NCBI RefSeq assembly: GCF_013337045.2
Contig: NZ_CP118259.1
Coordinates: forward strand, 1,054,001-1,118,000
Direction: 5' to 3'
Length of the DNA stretch: 64,000 bases
DNA from: Agrobacterium vitis
GTDB lineage: Bacteria; Pseudomonadota; Alphaproteobacteria; Rhizobiales; Rhizobiaceae
Shown here: one piece after another, positions 1-9,110 of the stretch
Position numbering within the stretch: position 1 is the first letter of the stretch
Layout of the letters: each line of letters begins with the position of its first letter
Program-made: the position numbers and the translations under genes
Notes under the pieces: model-generated
Seen by the model: only the letters and a program-made list of their open reading frames with translations
The model's database searches: none
Told to the model about the DNA's origin: nothing

Positions 1-1145
1 TTGAAGTGATGATGGTCGGCGTGTTCGTGTCGCTGGATATCGTGCTGTTCTACGTGTTCTTCGAAGCGGGCCTGATCCCGATGTTCATCATCATCGGTGT
101 CTGGGGTGGTAAGGACCGCGTCTATGCGTCCTACAAGTTCTTCCTCTATACGCTGCTTGGCTCCGTGTTGATGATGCTGGCGATTATGGCAATGTACTGG
201 GATGCCGGCACGACCGATATCGCAGCGCTTCTCGCTCATAAATTCCCGCCGCATCTGCAGACGGTGCTATGGCTGGCCTTCTTCGCTTCCTTCGCGGTGA
301 AGATGCCGATGTGGCCTGTCCACACCTGGCTTCCCGATGCGCACGTCCAGGCGCCGACCGCTGGTTCGGTCATTCTGGCGGGGATCATGCTGAAGCTCGG
401 TGGTTATGGGTTCATTCGCTTTTCGCTGGCGATGTTCCCGCTTGCCTCCGACTATTTCGCACCAGCGGTCTTTGCGCTCTCCGTTATCGCCATCATCTAC
501 ACTTCGCTTGTGGCGCTGATGCAGGAGGATATGAAGAAGCTAATCGCCTATTCCTCCATTGCTCATATGGGCTATGTGACGATTGGTATCTTTGCTGCCA
601 ATACCCAAGGCTTGCAGGGTGCGGTTTTCCAGATGATCAGCCACGGCTTTGTCTCAGGCGCGCTGTTTCTCTGCGTCGGCGTGATCTATGATCGCATGCA
701 TACCCGCGAAATCGTCGCCTATGGCGGTCTCGCCAACAACATGCCGAAATACGCGCTGGCCTTTATGATCTTCACCATGGCCAATGTCGGCCTGCCTGGC
801 ACCTCGGGCTTTATCGGCGAATTCCTGACGCTGATCGGTGCGTTCCGCGCCAATAGCTGGGTGGCGTTGTTTGCCGCCACCGGCGTTATCCTGTCGGCGG
901 CCTACGCGCTCTGGCTTTATCGCCGGGTCGTTTTCGGGGCGCTGGACAAGGAGAGTCTGAAAGCGCTTCTCGATCTGTCCTTCCGCGAAAAGGTCACGCT
1001 TTATCCGTTGATCGCGCTTACCATCCTGTTCGGTGTCTATCCGGCCCCGATCTTCGACGTGACGACGGCTTCGGTGGATGCGCTTTTGAATAACTACACC
1101 GCTGCTCTGCAGGCTGCGCAAAATGTTGCGCTCCTGGTGAACTGA
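1..1145 (+). CDS. nuoM: NADH-quinone oxidoreductase subunit M (partial, 5' end outside window)
   Basis: Membrane subunit M (ND4) of proton-pumping respiratory complex I in the inner membrane. The frame is already open at the left edge, so the start codon is missing; about 380 C-terminal residues of a family usually near 500 are visible. They form a series of hydrophobic helices with ND4 hallmarks: a membrane glutamate in [29 protein letters not shown], the lysine of [10 protein letters not shown], and [14 protein letters not shown]. It ends 17 bases before nuoN, as expected for the end of a nuo operon. Identification is certain; only the extent to the left is unknown. Confidence 0.97.
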   Translation, partial: EVMMVGVFVSLDIVLFYVFFEAGLIPMFIIIGVWGGKDRVYASYKFFLYTLLGSVLMMLAIMAMYWDAGTTDIAALLAHKFPPHLQTVLWLAFFASFAVKMPMWPVHTWLPDAHVQAPTAGSVILAGIMLKLGGYGFIRFSLAMFPLASDYFAPAVFALSVIAIIYTSLVALMQEDMKKLIAYSSIAHMGYVTIGIFAANTQGLQGAVFQMISHGFVSGALFLCVGVIYDRMHTREIVAYGGLANNMPKYALAFMIFTMANVGLPGTSGFIGEFLTLIGAFRANSWVALFAATGVILSAAYALWLYRRVVFGALDKESLKALLDLSFREKVTLYPLIALTILFGVYPAPIFDVTTASVDALLNNYTAALQAAQNVALLVN

Positions 1146-1162
1146 CGACAGGATCATTGGAC

Positions 1163-2602
1163 ATGAATGCTGAAACTCTCCTTGCAAGCCTGCATCTCGC
1201 CACGCCGGAGCTTCTGCTTGCGGTTGGCGCGCTGGTATTGCTGATGATCGGCGTGTTCACCAACAAGACCTCGTTGGTGACGGGCCTGGCGGTGGCGCTT
1301 CTGGCCGCTGCCTGCGCGTGGATCCTGTTGATGCCCGCCGATGGCGTCGCCTTCGGCGGTGCCTATATCTCTGACGGCTATGCCCGTTTCATGAAGGTCC
1401 TGGCCCTGATTGGCTCCATCACCACGATGGTGATGGCGTTCGGTCAGGCACGCGCCAACGATCTCGACAAGTTCGAGTTTCCGGTCTTGCTGGTGCTGGC
1501 GACCCTCGGCATTCTCTTGATGATCTCGGCCAATAGCCTGATCTCTCTTTATATGTCGCTGGAACTCCAGTCTCTGGCGCTCTACGTCATCGCCGCCATG
1601 AACCGCGACAGCGCGCGGTCTTCGGAAGCTGGCCTGAAATATTTCGTGCTTGGTGCCCTGTCGTCGGGCATGTTGCTCTACGGCATGTCTCTGGTCTACG
1701 GCTTCACCGGCAATGTCGAGTTCGACAAGATCGCTGCCGTCCTGGCCGCTGGTCACACCAATCTCGGACTTATTTTCGGTCTGGTCTTCGTGCTGGCCGG
1801 TCTCGCCTTCAAGATTTCCGCCGTTCCCTTTCATATGTGGACACCGGATGTTTACGAAGGCGCGCCGACCCCCGTCACGGCCTTTCTTGCTGCCGCCCCA
1901 AAGGTTGGCGCCATGGCGATCCTGGTGCGCATCGTTATCGACGCCTTCCAGCCGATCACCGCCGAATGGCAGCAGATCGTCGTGTTCATCGCGATTGCCT
2001 CCATGGTTCTGGGCTCGGTCGCCGCCATCGGCCAGCGCAATATCAAGCGCCTGATGGCCTATTCCTCCATTGGTCATATGGGTTACGCTCTGGTCGGCCT
2101 GGCCGCTGGCTCCAAGCAGGGCATTGAGGGCGTTCTGCTCTATATGCTGATCTACCTGATTATGAATCTCGGTACCTTCGCCTGCATCATGGCGATGCGG
2201 ACCAAGGAGGGCGAAGCGCTTGAAACAGTGGATGATCTGGCTGGTCTGTCGCAGACCCGTCCGTTCATGGCCTTCGTTCTGACGGCACTGATGTTCTCGT
2301 TGGCCGGTATTCCGCCGCTCGCGGGCTTCTTCGGGAAGTATTTCGTCTTCCTGGCGGCTATCGAGGCCCATCTCTATGCCCTGGCGATCATCGGTGTTCT
2401 GGCCTCGGTTATCGGCGCCTACTACTACCTGCGCCTCGTCAAGGTCATGTGGTTCGACGATGCCAAGATCGAGTTTGCCGCGACGTCTGGCACGTTGCGG
2501 GTGGTCTTTGGCCTGTCCGGTCTGTTCGTCATTGCCTATGTGTTGATCGGTGGTCCGATCGGCAGTGCGGCGTCGGCAGCGGCAGCGACCTTGTTCCGTT
2601 GA
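1163..2602 (+). CDS. nuoN: NADH-quinone oxidoreductase subunit N
   Basis: Membrane subunit N (ND2) of complex I, one of the three antiporter-like proton-pumping subunits. The 479-residue product has the family length and is almost wholly hydrophobic helices. Signature stretches are [20 protein letters not shown] with its membrane glutamate, [19 protein letters not shown], and [21 protein letters not shown] at 1163 was chosen because an AGGA lies about ten bases upstream; an in-frame TTG at 1157 is too close to that site. The stop codon shares bases with the start of birA (TTGA), so the downstream gene is probably translationally coupled. Confidence 0.96.
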   Translation: MNAETLLASLHLATPELLLAVGALVLLMIGVFTNKTSLVTGLAVALLAAACAWILLMPADGVAFGGAYISDGYARFMKVLALIGSITTMVMAFGQARANDLDKFEFPVLLVLATLGILLMISANSLISLYMSLELQSLALYVIAAMNRDSARSSEAGLKYFVLGALSSGMLLYGMSLVYGFTGNVEFDKIAAVLAAGHTNLGLIFGLVFVLAGLAFKISAVPFHMWTPDVYEGAPTPVTAFLAAAPKVGAMAILVRIVIDAFQPITAEWQQIVVFIAIASMVLGSVAAIGQRNIKRLMAYSSIGHMGYALVGLAAGSKQGIEGVLLYMLIYLIMNLGTFACIMAMRTKEGEALETVDDLAGLSQTRPFMAFVLTALMFSLAGIPPLAGFFGKYFVFLAAIEAHLYALAIIGVLASVIGAYYYLRLVKVMWFDDAKIEFAATSGTLRVVFGLSGLFVIAYVLIGGPIGSAASAAAATLFR

Positions 2603-3387
2603 GCGACTATTCCACCCATCGTCGGAAGGCGCTCGACGCCTTCCGACATATTGCGCTGGACGAGGTGGATTCCACCAACCAGCAATGCCTGATCAGGGCC
2701 CGTGACGGTGATCCGGGTGATCTCTGGATCACGGCCAACCGCCAGACAGGCGGCCGGGGTCGTCGTGGCAGGCCTTGGGCCTCGGAGCCCGGCAATCTCT
2801 ATAGCTCTCTTTTATTGATCGATCCGGCGCCGTTGGCCGATCTGGCTTCGCTTCCCCTGGCCGTGGCCGTGGCCGTGCATGATGCGATTGGCGTCGTGTT
2901 GCCGCCGGGTGCGCCGCCTTTGGAAATCAAATGGCCGAATGACGTGCTGATCGGTCGTGCCAAGACCTCCGGCATTCTGCTGGAAGCCGAGCGGACGCCG
3001 GATGGCCGCAACGCCCTGGTCATCGGTATCGGCATCAATCTTGGTTTCAAGCCCACGGAAACGCCGTATCCCACGGCTTCCCTCGCCGAGCATGGCGCAG
3101 CCGTTACACCTGATGAGCTTTTCACGCATCTTTTTGCCGCCATGGCCGATGCCCTGGCGCTTTGGGATCGCGGACGCGGCGTCAAGGCAGTGATGCAGCG
3201 CTGGCGGCAGGTGGCGTGTGGGATCGGCGAGAAAATCACCGTCAATCTCCCGGATCGGTCGATTTCCGGTGTGTTTTCAGGAATCGATGATAAAGGGATA
3301 TTATTGCTCGACCGGGGCTCGCTAGGCATCACGCCAGTTGCGGCGGGAGATGTGTTTTTCGAGCCGAATGGGCCAAGGAAAGAATGA
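2599..3387 (+). CDS. birA: Biotin--[acetyl-CoA-carboxylase] ligase
   Basis: Attaches biotin to the lysine of biotin carboxyl carrier proteins such as AccB, encoded near 51.1 kb in this window. The 262-residue protein is the short monofunctional form: it starts directly with the catalytic domain and has no N-terminal DNA-binding helix-turn-helix, so it should not be a bio-operon repressor. The biotinyl-AMP loop GRGRRG is at residues 52-57, KWPNDV at about 111-116, followed by [11 protein letters not shown] with the conserved lysine. A short C-terminal SH3-like domain follows. The start is TTG at 2599, overlapping the nuoN stop; frame continuity upstream runs through nuoN out of frame and is not BirA-like. 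Confidence 0.93.
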   Translation: MSDYSTHRRKALDAFRHIALDEVDSTNQQCLIRARDGDPGDLWITANRQTGGRGRRGRPWASEPGNLYSSLLLIDPAPLADLASLPLAVAVAVHDAIGVVLPPGAPPLEIKWPNDVLIGRAKTSGILLEAERTPDGRNALVIGIGINLGFKPTETPYPTASLAEHGAAVTPDELFTHLFAAMADALALWDRGRGVKAVMQRWRQVACGIGEKITVNLPDRSISGVFSGIDDKGILLLDRGSLGITPVAAGDVFFEPNGPRKE

Positions 3388-5051
3388 CAAAGACAGACGA
3401 ACTGGTATTTCTGCCGCTGGGCGGCGTAGGTGAAATTGGCATGAACCTGGCGCTTTACGGCTTTGGCCCGCCGAAGAACCGGGAATGGATCATGGTGGAC
3501 TGCGGCGTGACCTTCCCTGGTCCCGATCTGCCGGGCGTGGATCTGGTGTTGCCTGACATCCGCTTCGTTCTCTCGCAGAAAAACCGGCTCAAGGCTATCT
3601 TCATCACCCACGCGCATGAAGATCATTATGGCGGATTGAACGATATCTGGCCGGGCCTGAATGTACCGGTCTATGCCTCGGGTTTTACCGCCGGCATGCT
3701 GGAAGCCAAGCGCAATTATGAGGGAACCCGGGCTGAAATTCCGGTAACGCCCTTCAAGCCAGGCGACAAGGTCCATGTCGGCCCCTTCGTTGTCGAGGCT
3801 TCGGATGTCAATCACTCGATTCCCGAGCCGATGTCGCTGATTATTCGCACGCCGCTTGGCAATGTCATCCATACCGGTGACTGGAAGATCGACCATGCGC
3901 CGTCGCTTGGCCCGCTGACCGATGAGGCGCGGTTCCGTGCTCTCGGCGACGAGGGCGTGCTGGCTGTCATGTGCGATAGCACCAACGCGATGCGCGAGGG
4001 CGTTTCTCCCTCCGAGCAGGAAGTCTCGGAAGGATTGCGCAAAATCATCAAGACGGCGGAAGGGCGCGTGGCAATTACCACGTTTTCGTCCAATGTCGGA
4101 CGTATCCGCTCGATTGCCAAGGCGGCCGAGGCTGCTGGGCGCGAAGTGCTGCTTCTGGGCAGTTCCTTGAAGCGGGTCGTCGGTGTGGCGCGCGATGTCG
4201 GTTTGATGGAAGGCGTGCAGCCTTTTATTGCCGAGGACGAATATGGCTATATTCCCCGCGACAAGGTTGTGGTGATCCTGACCGGCAGCCAAGGTGAGTC
4301 GCGCGCGGCACTTGCCAAGTTGTCACGCGATGAAATGCGCAATGTGGCGCTGACCAAAGGCGACACGGTGGTATTCTCGTCTCGCGCTATTCCGGGCAAT
4401 GAAAAGCCGATCAACGATATCAAGAATGGTCTGATCGAGCAGGGCGTAACCATCGTTACCGATAGCGACGCGCTGGTGCATGTCTCCGGCCATCCACGTC
4501 GCAACGAGCTTTTGCAGATGTACCAATGGACGCGCCCGCAAATTCTTGTCCCTGTTCATGGCGAGGCGGCTCACCTGACGGCGCAGCAGAAACTGGCTCT
4601 GGAAGCCGGGATTGCGCAGGTGCCGAAAGTGCGCAATGGCGACATTCTGCGGCTGGCGCCTGGTCCTGCCGAAGTCATCGGTGAAGCGCCGTATGGCCGG
4701 GTCTTCAAGGATGGCAAGCTGCTGGGCGATTTCGAGCAGATGGGCATTGGTGAGCGGCGTAAGCTGTCTTTTGCAGGCCATGTCTCGGTCAGCGTCCTCC
4801 TGGACGAACGCTTTGAGTTCCGCGACGATCCGGAAGTGGTTGCCCATGGCCTGCCAGCGGAAGATCTGGAAGGCGATGACATGGAGGATATTCTCTATGA
4901 CGCCGTGCTGAGCGCCGTCGAGAGCATTCCGCGCACCCGACGCAAGGATCTTGGCGCTCTGCGTGAAAGTATCCGTCGCGCTGTGCGCTCCACCGCCAAT
5001 GAGTGTTGGGGCAAGAAGCCGGTCGTTACGGTTTTTGTGACCAAGGTCTGA
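3384..5051 (+). CDS. rnj: Ribonuclease J
   Basis: A 555-residue metallo-beta-lactamase/beta-CASP ribonuclease with 5'-3' exonuclease and endonuclease activity, used in mRNA turnover and rRNA maturation. The zinc-binding motif HAHEDH is at about residues 76-81; the N-terminal LPLGGVGEIGMN and the beta-CASP segment with ILTGSQGE and SSRAIPGNE, then HVSGHPRRNEL and PVHGE, are characteristic. The ATG overlaps the birA stop as ATGA, so translation is probably coupled. Rhizobia commonly carry both RNase J and RNase E, and RNase E is encoded at 55.2-58.3 kb here. A hairpin follows 35 bases after the stop. Confidence 0.95.
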   Translation: MTKTDELVFLPLGGVGEIGMNLALYGFGPPKNREWIMVDCGVTFPGPDLPGVDLVLPDIRFVLSQKNRLKAIFITHAHEDHYGGLNDIWPGLNVPVYASGFTAGMLEAKRNYEGTRAEIPVTPFKPGDKVHVGPFVVEASDVNHSIPEPMSLIIRTPLGNVIHTGDWKIDHAPSLGPLTDEARFRALGDEGVLAVMCDSTNAMREGVSPSEQEVSEGLRKIIKTAEGRVAITTFSSNVGRIRSIAKAAEAAGREVLLLGSSLKRVVGVARDVGLMEGVQPFIAEDEYGYIPRDKVVVILTGSQGESRAALAKLSRDEMRNVALTKGDTVVFSSRAIPGNEKPINDIKNGLIEQGVTIVTDSDALVHVSGHPRRNELLQMYQWTRPQILVPVHGEAAHLTAQQKLALEAGIAQVPKVRNGDILRLAPGPAEVIGEAPYGRVFKDGKLLGDFEQMGIGERRKLSFAGHVSVSVLLDERFEFRDDPEVVAHGLPAEDLEGDDMEDILYDAVLSAVESIPRTRRKDLGALRESIRRAVRSTANECWGKKPVVTVFVTKV

Positions 5052-5086
5052 TTGCCGGAGCCCGAATAGGTCAGCTATAAACAGAC

Positions 5087-5123
5087 ATGGAGCGCCATTC
5101 ATCTCGTGATAATGGTGCTCCAT
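5087..5123 (+). terminator. Stem-loop between rnj and the epimerase gene
   Basis: ATGGAGCGCCAT (5087-5098) and ATGGTGCTCCAT (5112-5123) form a 12-bp stem, 11 Watson-Crick pairs plus one G-U pair, around a 13-nt loop. No U-run follows, so it is a weak candidate for intrinsic termination and may instead protect the rnj 3' end or reduce read-through into the epimerase gene 24 bases downstream. Confidence 0.55.
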
Positions 5124-5146
5124 GTGCGCAGATATGGGAGAAGGGT

Positions 5147-5551
5147 ATGCTGGGCCGGGTCAACCATATCGCCATCGCCGTGCCAGATCTTGGCTCTGCG
5201 GTGGAGACTTACGCTGACACGCTTGGCGCGACGGTTTCCGCTGCTCAAGCCTTGCCGGAGCATGGTGTGACGGTGGTTTTTGTCGAACTGCCAAATACCA
5301 AGGTCGAGCTGCTGGCACCGCTGGGCGAACATTCTCCGATCAAAGCCTTTCTCGAGAAATCACCCAATGGTGGCATGCACCATATTTGCTATGAGGTCGA
5401 TGATATTTATGCCGCGCGAGACCGCCTGATTTCCAAAGGCGCTCGCGTTTTGGGAGATGGCGAACCGAAAATCGGCGCGCATGGCAAGCCGGTTCTTTTT
5501 CTGCATCCCAAGGATTTTACTGGGACATTGATCGAACTCGAGCAACTCTAA
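5147..5551 (+). CDS. mce: Methylmalonyl-CoA epimerase
   Basis: A 134-residue vicinal-oxygen-chelate (glyoxalase-fold) protein that interconverts the epimers of methylmalonyl-CoA in propionate metabolism. It opens with GRVNHIAIAVPDL, has HHICYEVDD in the middle and ends with FTGTLIELEQL; the histidines and terminal glutamate of these motifs are the expected metal ligands. ATG 5147 follows GGAGAAGGGT closely; an in-frame ATG at 5087 would begin inside the upstream hairpin and adds non-conserved residues. Its position after rnj is typical in rhizobia. Confidence 0.92.
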   Translation: MLGRVNHIAIAVPDLGSAVETYADTLGATVSAAQALPEHGVTVVFVELPNTKVELLAPLGEHSPIKAFLEKSPNGGMHHICYEVDDIYAARDRLISKGARVLGDGEPKIGAHGKPVLFLHPKDFTGTLIELEQL

Positions 5552-5580
5552 GCAATCCCCGACTCTTTGACGGTTCTGTT

Positions 5581-5979
5581 TCAATGAATTTTTGGAATGC
5601 GGGCAATGACCTTTATTTCAAAATCGAAACCGGCAAGCCAGGTGACGCCAACAGCCGTCCAGTTCGGATAGGGTGCGCGGTGAAAGAACTCCTGCTTGAC
5701 AGGCATGATGATTGCAAACTGCTGTTCGGGGTCCGTGTGAAACGTCGTTACATCGACGATATCCTCCAAGCCGCATCCCGCAGCACCCAAGACAGCCCTA
5801 AGATTTTCAAAAGCCAGTTGGACTTGACGCTTGAAATCAGGCTCGGGTGTTCCATCGTCACGGCTGCCGACCTGACCTGAGACAAACAACAGGTCACCGG
5901 AGCGGATGGCGGCGGAATAACCGTGTTCTTCGTAAAGAGCATGTCGGTTGGCAGGAAAGATTGCTTCGCGTTCAGCCAT
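5581..5979 (-). CDS. RidA/YjgF-family protein lacking the deaminase arginine
   Basis: A 132-residue Rid-superfamily (YjgF/YER057c/UK114) protein. Typical stretches are the N-terminal half with YSAAIRSGDLLFVSGQVG and the middle QLAFENLRAVLGAAGCGLED. In catalytic RidA, an arginine near residue 105 (context PAR) holds the 2-iminobutanoate carboxylate; here the aligned context reads PNW, so imine deaminase activity is doubtful and it is better placed in a non-RidA Rid subgroup. ATG 5979 follows AGAGAAGAGAAA; a longer frame to 6039 would run into the operator region. It diverges from the tetR gene and is the likely target of that regulator. Confidence 0.85.
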   Translation of the reverse strand: MAEREAIFPANRHALYEEHGYSAAIRSGDLLFVSGQVGSRDDGTPEPDFKRQVQLAFENLRAVLGAAGCGLEDIVDVTTFHTDPEQQFAIIMPVKQEFFHRAPYPNWTAVGVTWLAGFDFEIKVIARIPKIH

Positions 5980-6043
5980 TTTTTCTCTTCTCTGTATTAT
6001 CGGATAAAAATGCGAGTGGGTCTGCGCGATGCTTCGCACTGAA

Positions 6044-6124
6044 ACCGGTATTTCGTATACGGTTCGTATGCGAAATACCGGTATACGAACCGTATGTCAA
6101 ATTCACATGCATTTCGTATGTGAA
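6044..6124. promoter_or_regulatory. Interlocked palindromes, probable TetR operator array
   Basis: Between the divergent Rid-family and tetR genes lie three inverted repeats. ACCGGTATTTCG (6044-6055) pairs perfectly with 6071-6082. ATACGGTTCGTAT (6057-6069) pairs perfectly with ATACGAACCGTAT (6083-6095), so the second palindrome interlocks with the first. TTCACAT (6102-6108) pairs with ATGTGAA (6118-6124), ending 11 bases before the tetR start. The word TTCGTAT recurs three times on the plus strand. Position and symmetry fit autoregulation by the TetR protein plus control of the divergent gene; binding is inferred. Confidence 0.7.
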
Positions 6125-6135
6125 ATGAGGTCTAA

Positions 6136-6729
6136 ATGATAAAGTCCCGACAAGAAACGATGCAGGAAAACCGCGTCAAGTTGATCGCGGCTGGACGAAA
6201 AGCCTTTGCTGAAAAGGGCTATTCGGCGGCGTCCATGGACGAGTTGACCGCCCATGCGGGGCTGACGCGCGGTGCGCTGTATCATAACTTTGGCGACAAG
6301 CGCGGTCTGCTGGCGGCGGTTGTCGACCAGATCGATTCGGAAATGGCCGCGCGCGCCCAGCAAATCGGTTCTCATGCCGCGACGGACTGGCAGCGCCTGC
6401 TGGCTGAGGGTGTGGCCTATATCGAAATGGCAATGGAGCCAGAGGTGCAGCGCATCGTGTTACTTGACGGCCCCGCAGTGTTGGGTGACCCCTCCCAATG
6501 GCCAAGCCAGAACACCTGTCTTCAAATAACCCGCCGGGCTTTGGAGAGCCTTATTGCTCAGGAAGTCCTAAAGCCGGTTGATGCGGAAGCCGCAGCACGG
6601 CTCCTGAGTGGGGCCGCCCTTGATGCGGCACTTTGGATTGCGGCCAGCGACGATCCGGAAAATGTCTTGCCAAAGGCAGTCGAGGCTTTCCGCGCCATGG
6701 CTGAAGGCCTGCTTCGCAATCCGCTTTGA
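6136..6729 (+). CDS. TetR/AcrR-family transcriptional regulator
   Basis: A 197-residue one-component regulator. Residues about 10-57 are a TetR helix-turn-helix, including AFAEKGYSAASMDELTAHAG and TRGALYHNFGDKRGLL; the remainder is an all-helical ligand-binding and dimerisation domain resembling TetR_C members with RIVLLDGPAVLG. ATG 6136 is preceded by GAGG at 6127-6130. It diverges from the Rid-family gene, and the space between holds several perfect inverted repeats that should be its operators. The ligand is unknown. Confidence 0.9.
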   Translation: MIKSRQETMQENRVKLIAAGRKAFAEKGYSAASMDELTAHAGLTRGALYHNFGDKRGLLAAVVDQIDSEMAARAQQIGSHAATDWQRLLAEGVAYIEMAMEPEVQRIVLLDGPAVLGDPSQWPSQNTCLQITRRALESLIAQEVLKPVDAEAAARLLSGAALDAALWIAASDDPENVLPKAVEAFRAMAEGLLRNPL

Positions 6730-6788
6730 TTGGTTGGCCCACACTGCCGGATTGAAGAACCACGGTGTGAAAGGCGCAACTGATAGGC

Positions 6789-6832
6789 TCGGGTTTTCCC
6801 CAGAACCGGTTTTCACTTTTCGGTCCGATGCT
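6789..6832 (-). repeat. Degenerate copy of an AACCGGTT-centred intergenic repeat
   Basis: Read on the minus strand this stretch contains GAAAAGTGAAAACCGGTTCT, matching the core of the elements at 11214-11252 and 34539-34579. The terminal TTTGTC/GACAAA ends are not preserved here. It lies between tetR and the DUF1467-like gene. Confidence 0.5.
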
Positions 6833-6885
6833 GTAGATTGCGTTCTTGCGACTGTGTTCGGGGTGCATTTCGGGGAGGAAAAGTG

Positions 6886-7155
6886 ATGTCCTGGGTTACC
6901 GGTGGAGCGATCTATTTCATTCTCTGGTGGGTTACGCTGTTTGCAGTCCTGCCCTTTGGAGTGCGGACGCAGGACGAAGAAAGCGACATTGTTCCAGGCA
7001 CTGTGGCCAGCGCCCCAGCAGGCTTCCGCTTCTGGCGGGTGATGGGCACCACGACGATTGTTGCCGCCGTCATCTTTTTTGGCTGGAATTTCGTGTCGGG
7101 CTATTTCGGCTTCAGTTTTTCCGATCTGCCGCACGTCATGCCTGATATTCGCTAA
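6886..7155 (+). CDS. DUF1467-like small membrane protein
   Basis: An 89-residue protein with two hydrophobic helices, roughly residues 5-25 (YFILWWVTLFAVLPFGV) and 47-68 (MGTTTIVAAVIFFGWNFV), separated by a charged loop with RTQDEESDIVPGT. This is the layout of the DUF1467 family found just upstream of proS in rhizobia; function unknown. ATG 6886 follows GGGGAGGA at a good distance. It stands 613 bases ahead of proS, with non-coding sequence and a probable opposite-strand sRNA in between. Confidence 0.8.
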   Translation: MSWVTGGAIYFILWWVTLFAVLPFGVRTQDEESDIVPGTVASAPAGFRFWRVMGTTTIVAAVIFFGWNFVSGYFGFSFSDLPHVMPDIR

Positions 7156-7178
7156 GCCCCGTTATTCGCAAAGCAATG

Positions 7179-7203
7179 GGTGTGTCCTGTAAGCGGACAC
7201 ACC
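7179..7203 (+). terminator. Hairpin downstream of the DUF1467-like gene
   Basis: GGTGTGTCC (7179-7187) and GGACACACC (7195-7203) form a perfect 9-bp stem with a 7-nt loop, 24 bases after the stop codon. There is no plus-strand U-run directly behind it, so it is a weak terminator or a 3'-end-stabilising hairpin. Confidence 0.5.
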
Positions 7204-7210
7204 ATATGGG

Positions 7211-7360
7211 CAAAAAAAAACAAGGCCCGAAGACCTTGTTATTGAAATGTCGCGTGACCTTTCACCAATTAAGGGGCTGCGAATGACCGCGCCTAAGATC
7301 TGATCCTCCCAAGACTTTAACCGCGAAATCGGCAGAAATTTAAGCTTTCTGCCTGTTTTG
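7211..7360 (-). ncRNA. Probable trans-encoded sRNA, alpha-r45 (Smr45C)-like by location
   Basis: On the minus strand AACAAGGTCTTCGGGCCTTG (stem 7219-7240) is followed by an unbroken run of nine U, a textbook intrinsic terminator with no minus-strand gene to serve. About 100 bases upstream, GGCAGAAA (7331-7338) and TTTCTGCC (7346-7353) give a perfect 8-bp hairpin suited to an sRNA 5' end. A region with TTGATG and GCTAGTTT near 7371-7400 could be the promoter. I recall that S. meliloti Smr45C lies between a small membrane protein gene and proS, which is this context. The 5' end is approximate. Confidence 0.55.
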
Positions 7361-7768
7361 TGAGCGTAAACTAGCTCAACAAGGCAGACTTGTCATCAAC
7401 TTTTTGCATTTTTGTTACAGCTTTCTAAAAAAAGAAAATGAGCTGGAAATTTTTGCTGATTTGTCAATATTTTGACATGGTTGAGCTGTGAGCGAATGCC
7501 CAGGCGAGAGTGATTTGCTCCTATTTTGGAGCAGAGTCTCGGTTGTTTGGTCAGCTGTTCAGTCATGGGCCAACCAGAGCAAGCCCATCTTCAAGATGTC
7601 TCTGCATGAGGCAGGTTGGGCCGCGGGCCTTGTTATCCTTCGCCGCCGTGAACAAAAGGACGGGGCGGGTTTTCTTCCGCGTGCGAAACGGTTAGAAGGC
7701 TTCAAGAAAAACCAGATATATGGCTGATTCCGCACGACAGGCGGCTCGCCTAACCAATGGAAGTCGGT
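7361..7768. other. Non-coding region upstream of proS
   Basis: This gap is AT-rich up to about 7480 and then regains coding-like GC. It holds the presumed sRNA promoter on the minus strand and, near 7450-7485, TTGTCAATATTTTGACA, a palindromic segment that could be promoter or operator sequence for proS. Open frames here (for example 7488-7727) lack a ribosome-binding site and any recognisable protein pattern, so none is called. Confidence 0.4.
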
Positions 7769-9091
7769 ATGCGTCTCTCCCGTTATTTTTTGCCCATCCT
7801 GAAGGAAAATCCCAAGGAAGCGGAAATCGTTTCTCATCGGCTGATGCTGCGCACCGGCATGATCCGGCAGCAGTCGCAGGGCATCTACTCCTGGCTGCCG
7901 CTGGGCAAGCGCGTGCTGGACAAGGTCAATGCGATCATTCGTCAGGAGCAAAACCGGGCAGGGGCAGTGGAATTGCTGATGCCGACGCTGCAATCGGCGG
8001 AGCTTTGGCAGGAAAGCGGTCGCTACGACGACTATGGCAAGGAAATGCTGCGGATCAAGGATCGCCAGGACCGGCCCATGCTGTACGGTCCCACCAATGA
8101 GGAAATGGTCACGGACATCTTCCGGTCCTATGTAAAGTCCTACAAGAGCCTGCCGTTGAACCTCTATCACATACAATTGAAATTCCGTGATGAGATCAGG
8201 CCGCGCTTCGGCACGATGCGGTCGCGCGAATTTCTGATGAAAGACGCCTATTCCTTCGATCTGACGAAGGAAGCCGCCATTCACTCCTATAACAAGATGT
8301 TTACCGCCTATCTCAGGACCTTCGACCAGCTTGGTCTGCGGGCCATTCCGATGCGCGCCGATACCGGCCCGATCGGCGGTAATCACAGCCATGAATTCAT
8401 CATTCTCGCCGATACCGGTGAATCGGAAGTGTTCTGTCACAAGAGCTTCTTGGATCGCGCCATTCCGGCTGCCGATACCGATTTTGATGATGTTGCTGGC
8501 CTTCAGGCGATTTTTGACGACTGGACGTCAAACTATGCCGCCACATCCGAAATGCATGATGAGGCGGCTTACGGCGCCATGCCCGATGATGCGAAGATTT
8601 CCGCGCGTGGTATCGAGGTCGGTCATATCTTCTATTTCGGCACCAAATATTCCGAGCCGATGGGCGCCAAGGTGCAGGGACCTGACGGTAAGGAACATCT
8701 TGTCCACATGGGATCCTACGGTATCGGTCCGACCCGCCTTGTTCCGGCCATTATCGAAGCTTCCCATGATGAAAATGGCATTATCTGGCCGGCTTCAGTC
8801 GCGCCGTTCGATGCTATCATCATCAACATGAAGGCTGGGGATGCCGGTTGCGATGGCGCATGCGACACCGTGTACGGGGCGCTGACCAAGGCCGGCAAGG
8901 ATGTTCTTCTCGACGATACCGATGATCGCGCCGGTGCGAAATTCGCACTCGCGGATTTGATCGGCGTTCCCTACCAGGTGATCGTCGGTCCGAGGTCGGT
9001 CGCCAATGGCGAAGTCGAGCTGAAGAACCGTAAAACCGGCGAGCGTGAAACCATGACCATCGAGGCCGCCATCAACCGTCTTGCCGGTTGA
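7769..9091 (+). CDS. proS: Prolyl-tRNA synthetase
   Basis: Class II aminoacyl-tRNA synthetase that charges tRNA-Pro. At 440 residues it is the short alphaproteobacterial form without the INS editing domain of the long bacterial enzyme, so mischarged Ala-tRNA-Pro must be cleared in trans. Class II motifs are visible: [18 protein letters not shown] (motif 2), LMKDAYSF, and [14 protein letters not shown] (motif 3), followed by the anticodon-binding domain with [17 protein letters not shown] 7769 follows GGAAG with 5-base spacing; ATG 7757 contains that site and is unlikely. Confidence 0.96.
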   Translation: MRLSRYFLPILKENPKEAEIVSHRLMLRTGMIRQQSQGIYSWLPLGKRVLDKVNAIIRQEQNRAGAVELLMPTLQSAELWQESGRYDDYGKEMLRIKDRQDRPMLYGPTNEEMVTDIFRSYVKSYKSLPLNLYHIQLKFRDEIRPRFGTMRSREFLMKDAYSFDLTKEAAIHSYNKMFTAYLRTFDQLGLRAIPMRADTGPIGGNHSHEFIILADTGESEVFCHKSFLDRAIPAADTDFDDVAGLQAIFDDWTSNYAATSEMHDEAAYGAMPDDAKISARGIEVGHIFYFGTKYSEPMGAKVQGPDGKEHLVHMGSYGIGPTRLVPAIIEASHDENGIIWPASVAPFDAIIINMKAGDAGCDGACDTVYGALTKAGKDVLLDDTDDRAGAKFALADLIGVPYQVIVGPRSVANGEVELKNRKTGERETMTIEAAINRLAG

Positions 9092-9110
9092 GCGACGCCA
9101 GGAGGCAAGA

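Noticed and set aside
2799..4292. 497-codon minus-strand frame
   Set aside because: Antisense to birA and rnj, which are clear; its His/Arg/Gln-rich translation is typical of a GC-rich shadow.
7488..7727. 79-codon frame upstream of proS
   Set aside because: No ATG start with ribosome-binding site and no recognisable pattern; probably chance in GC-rich leader sequence.
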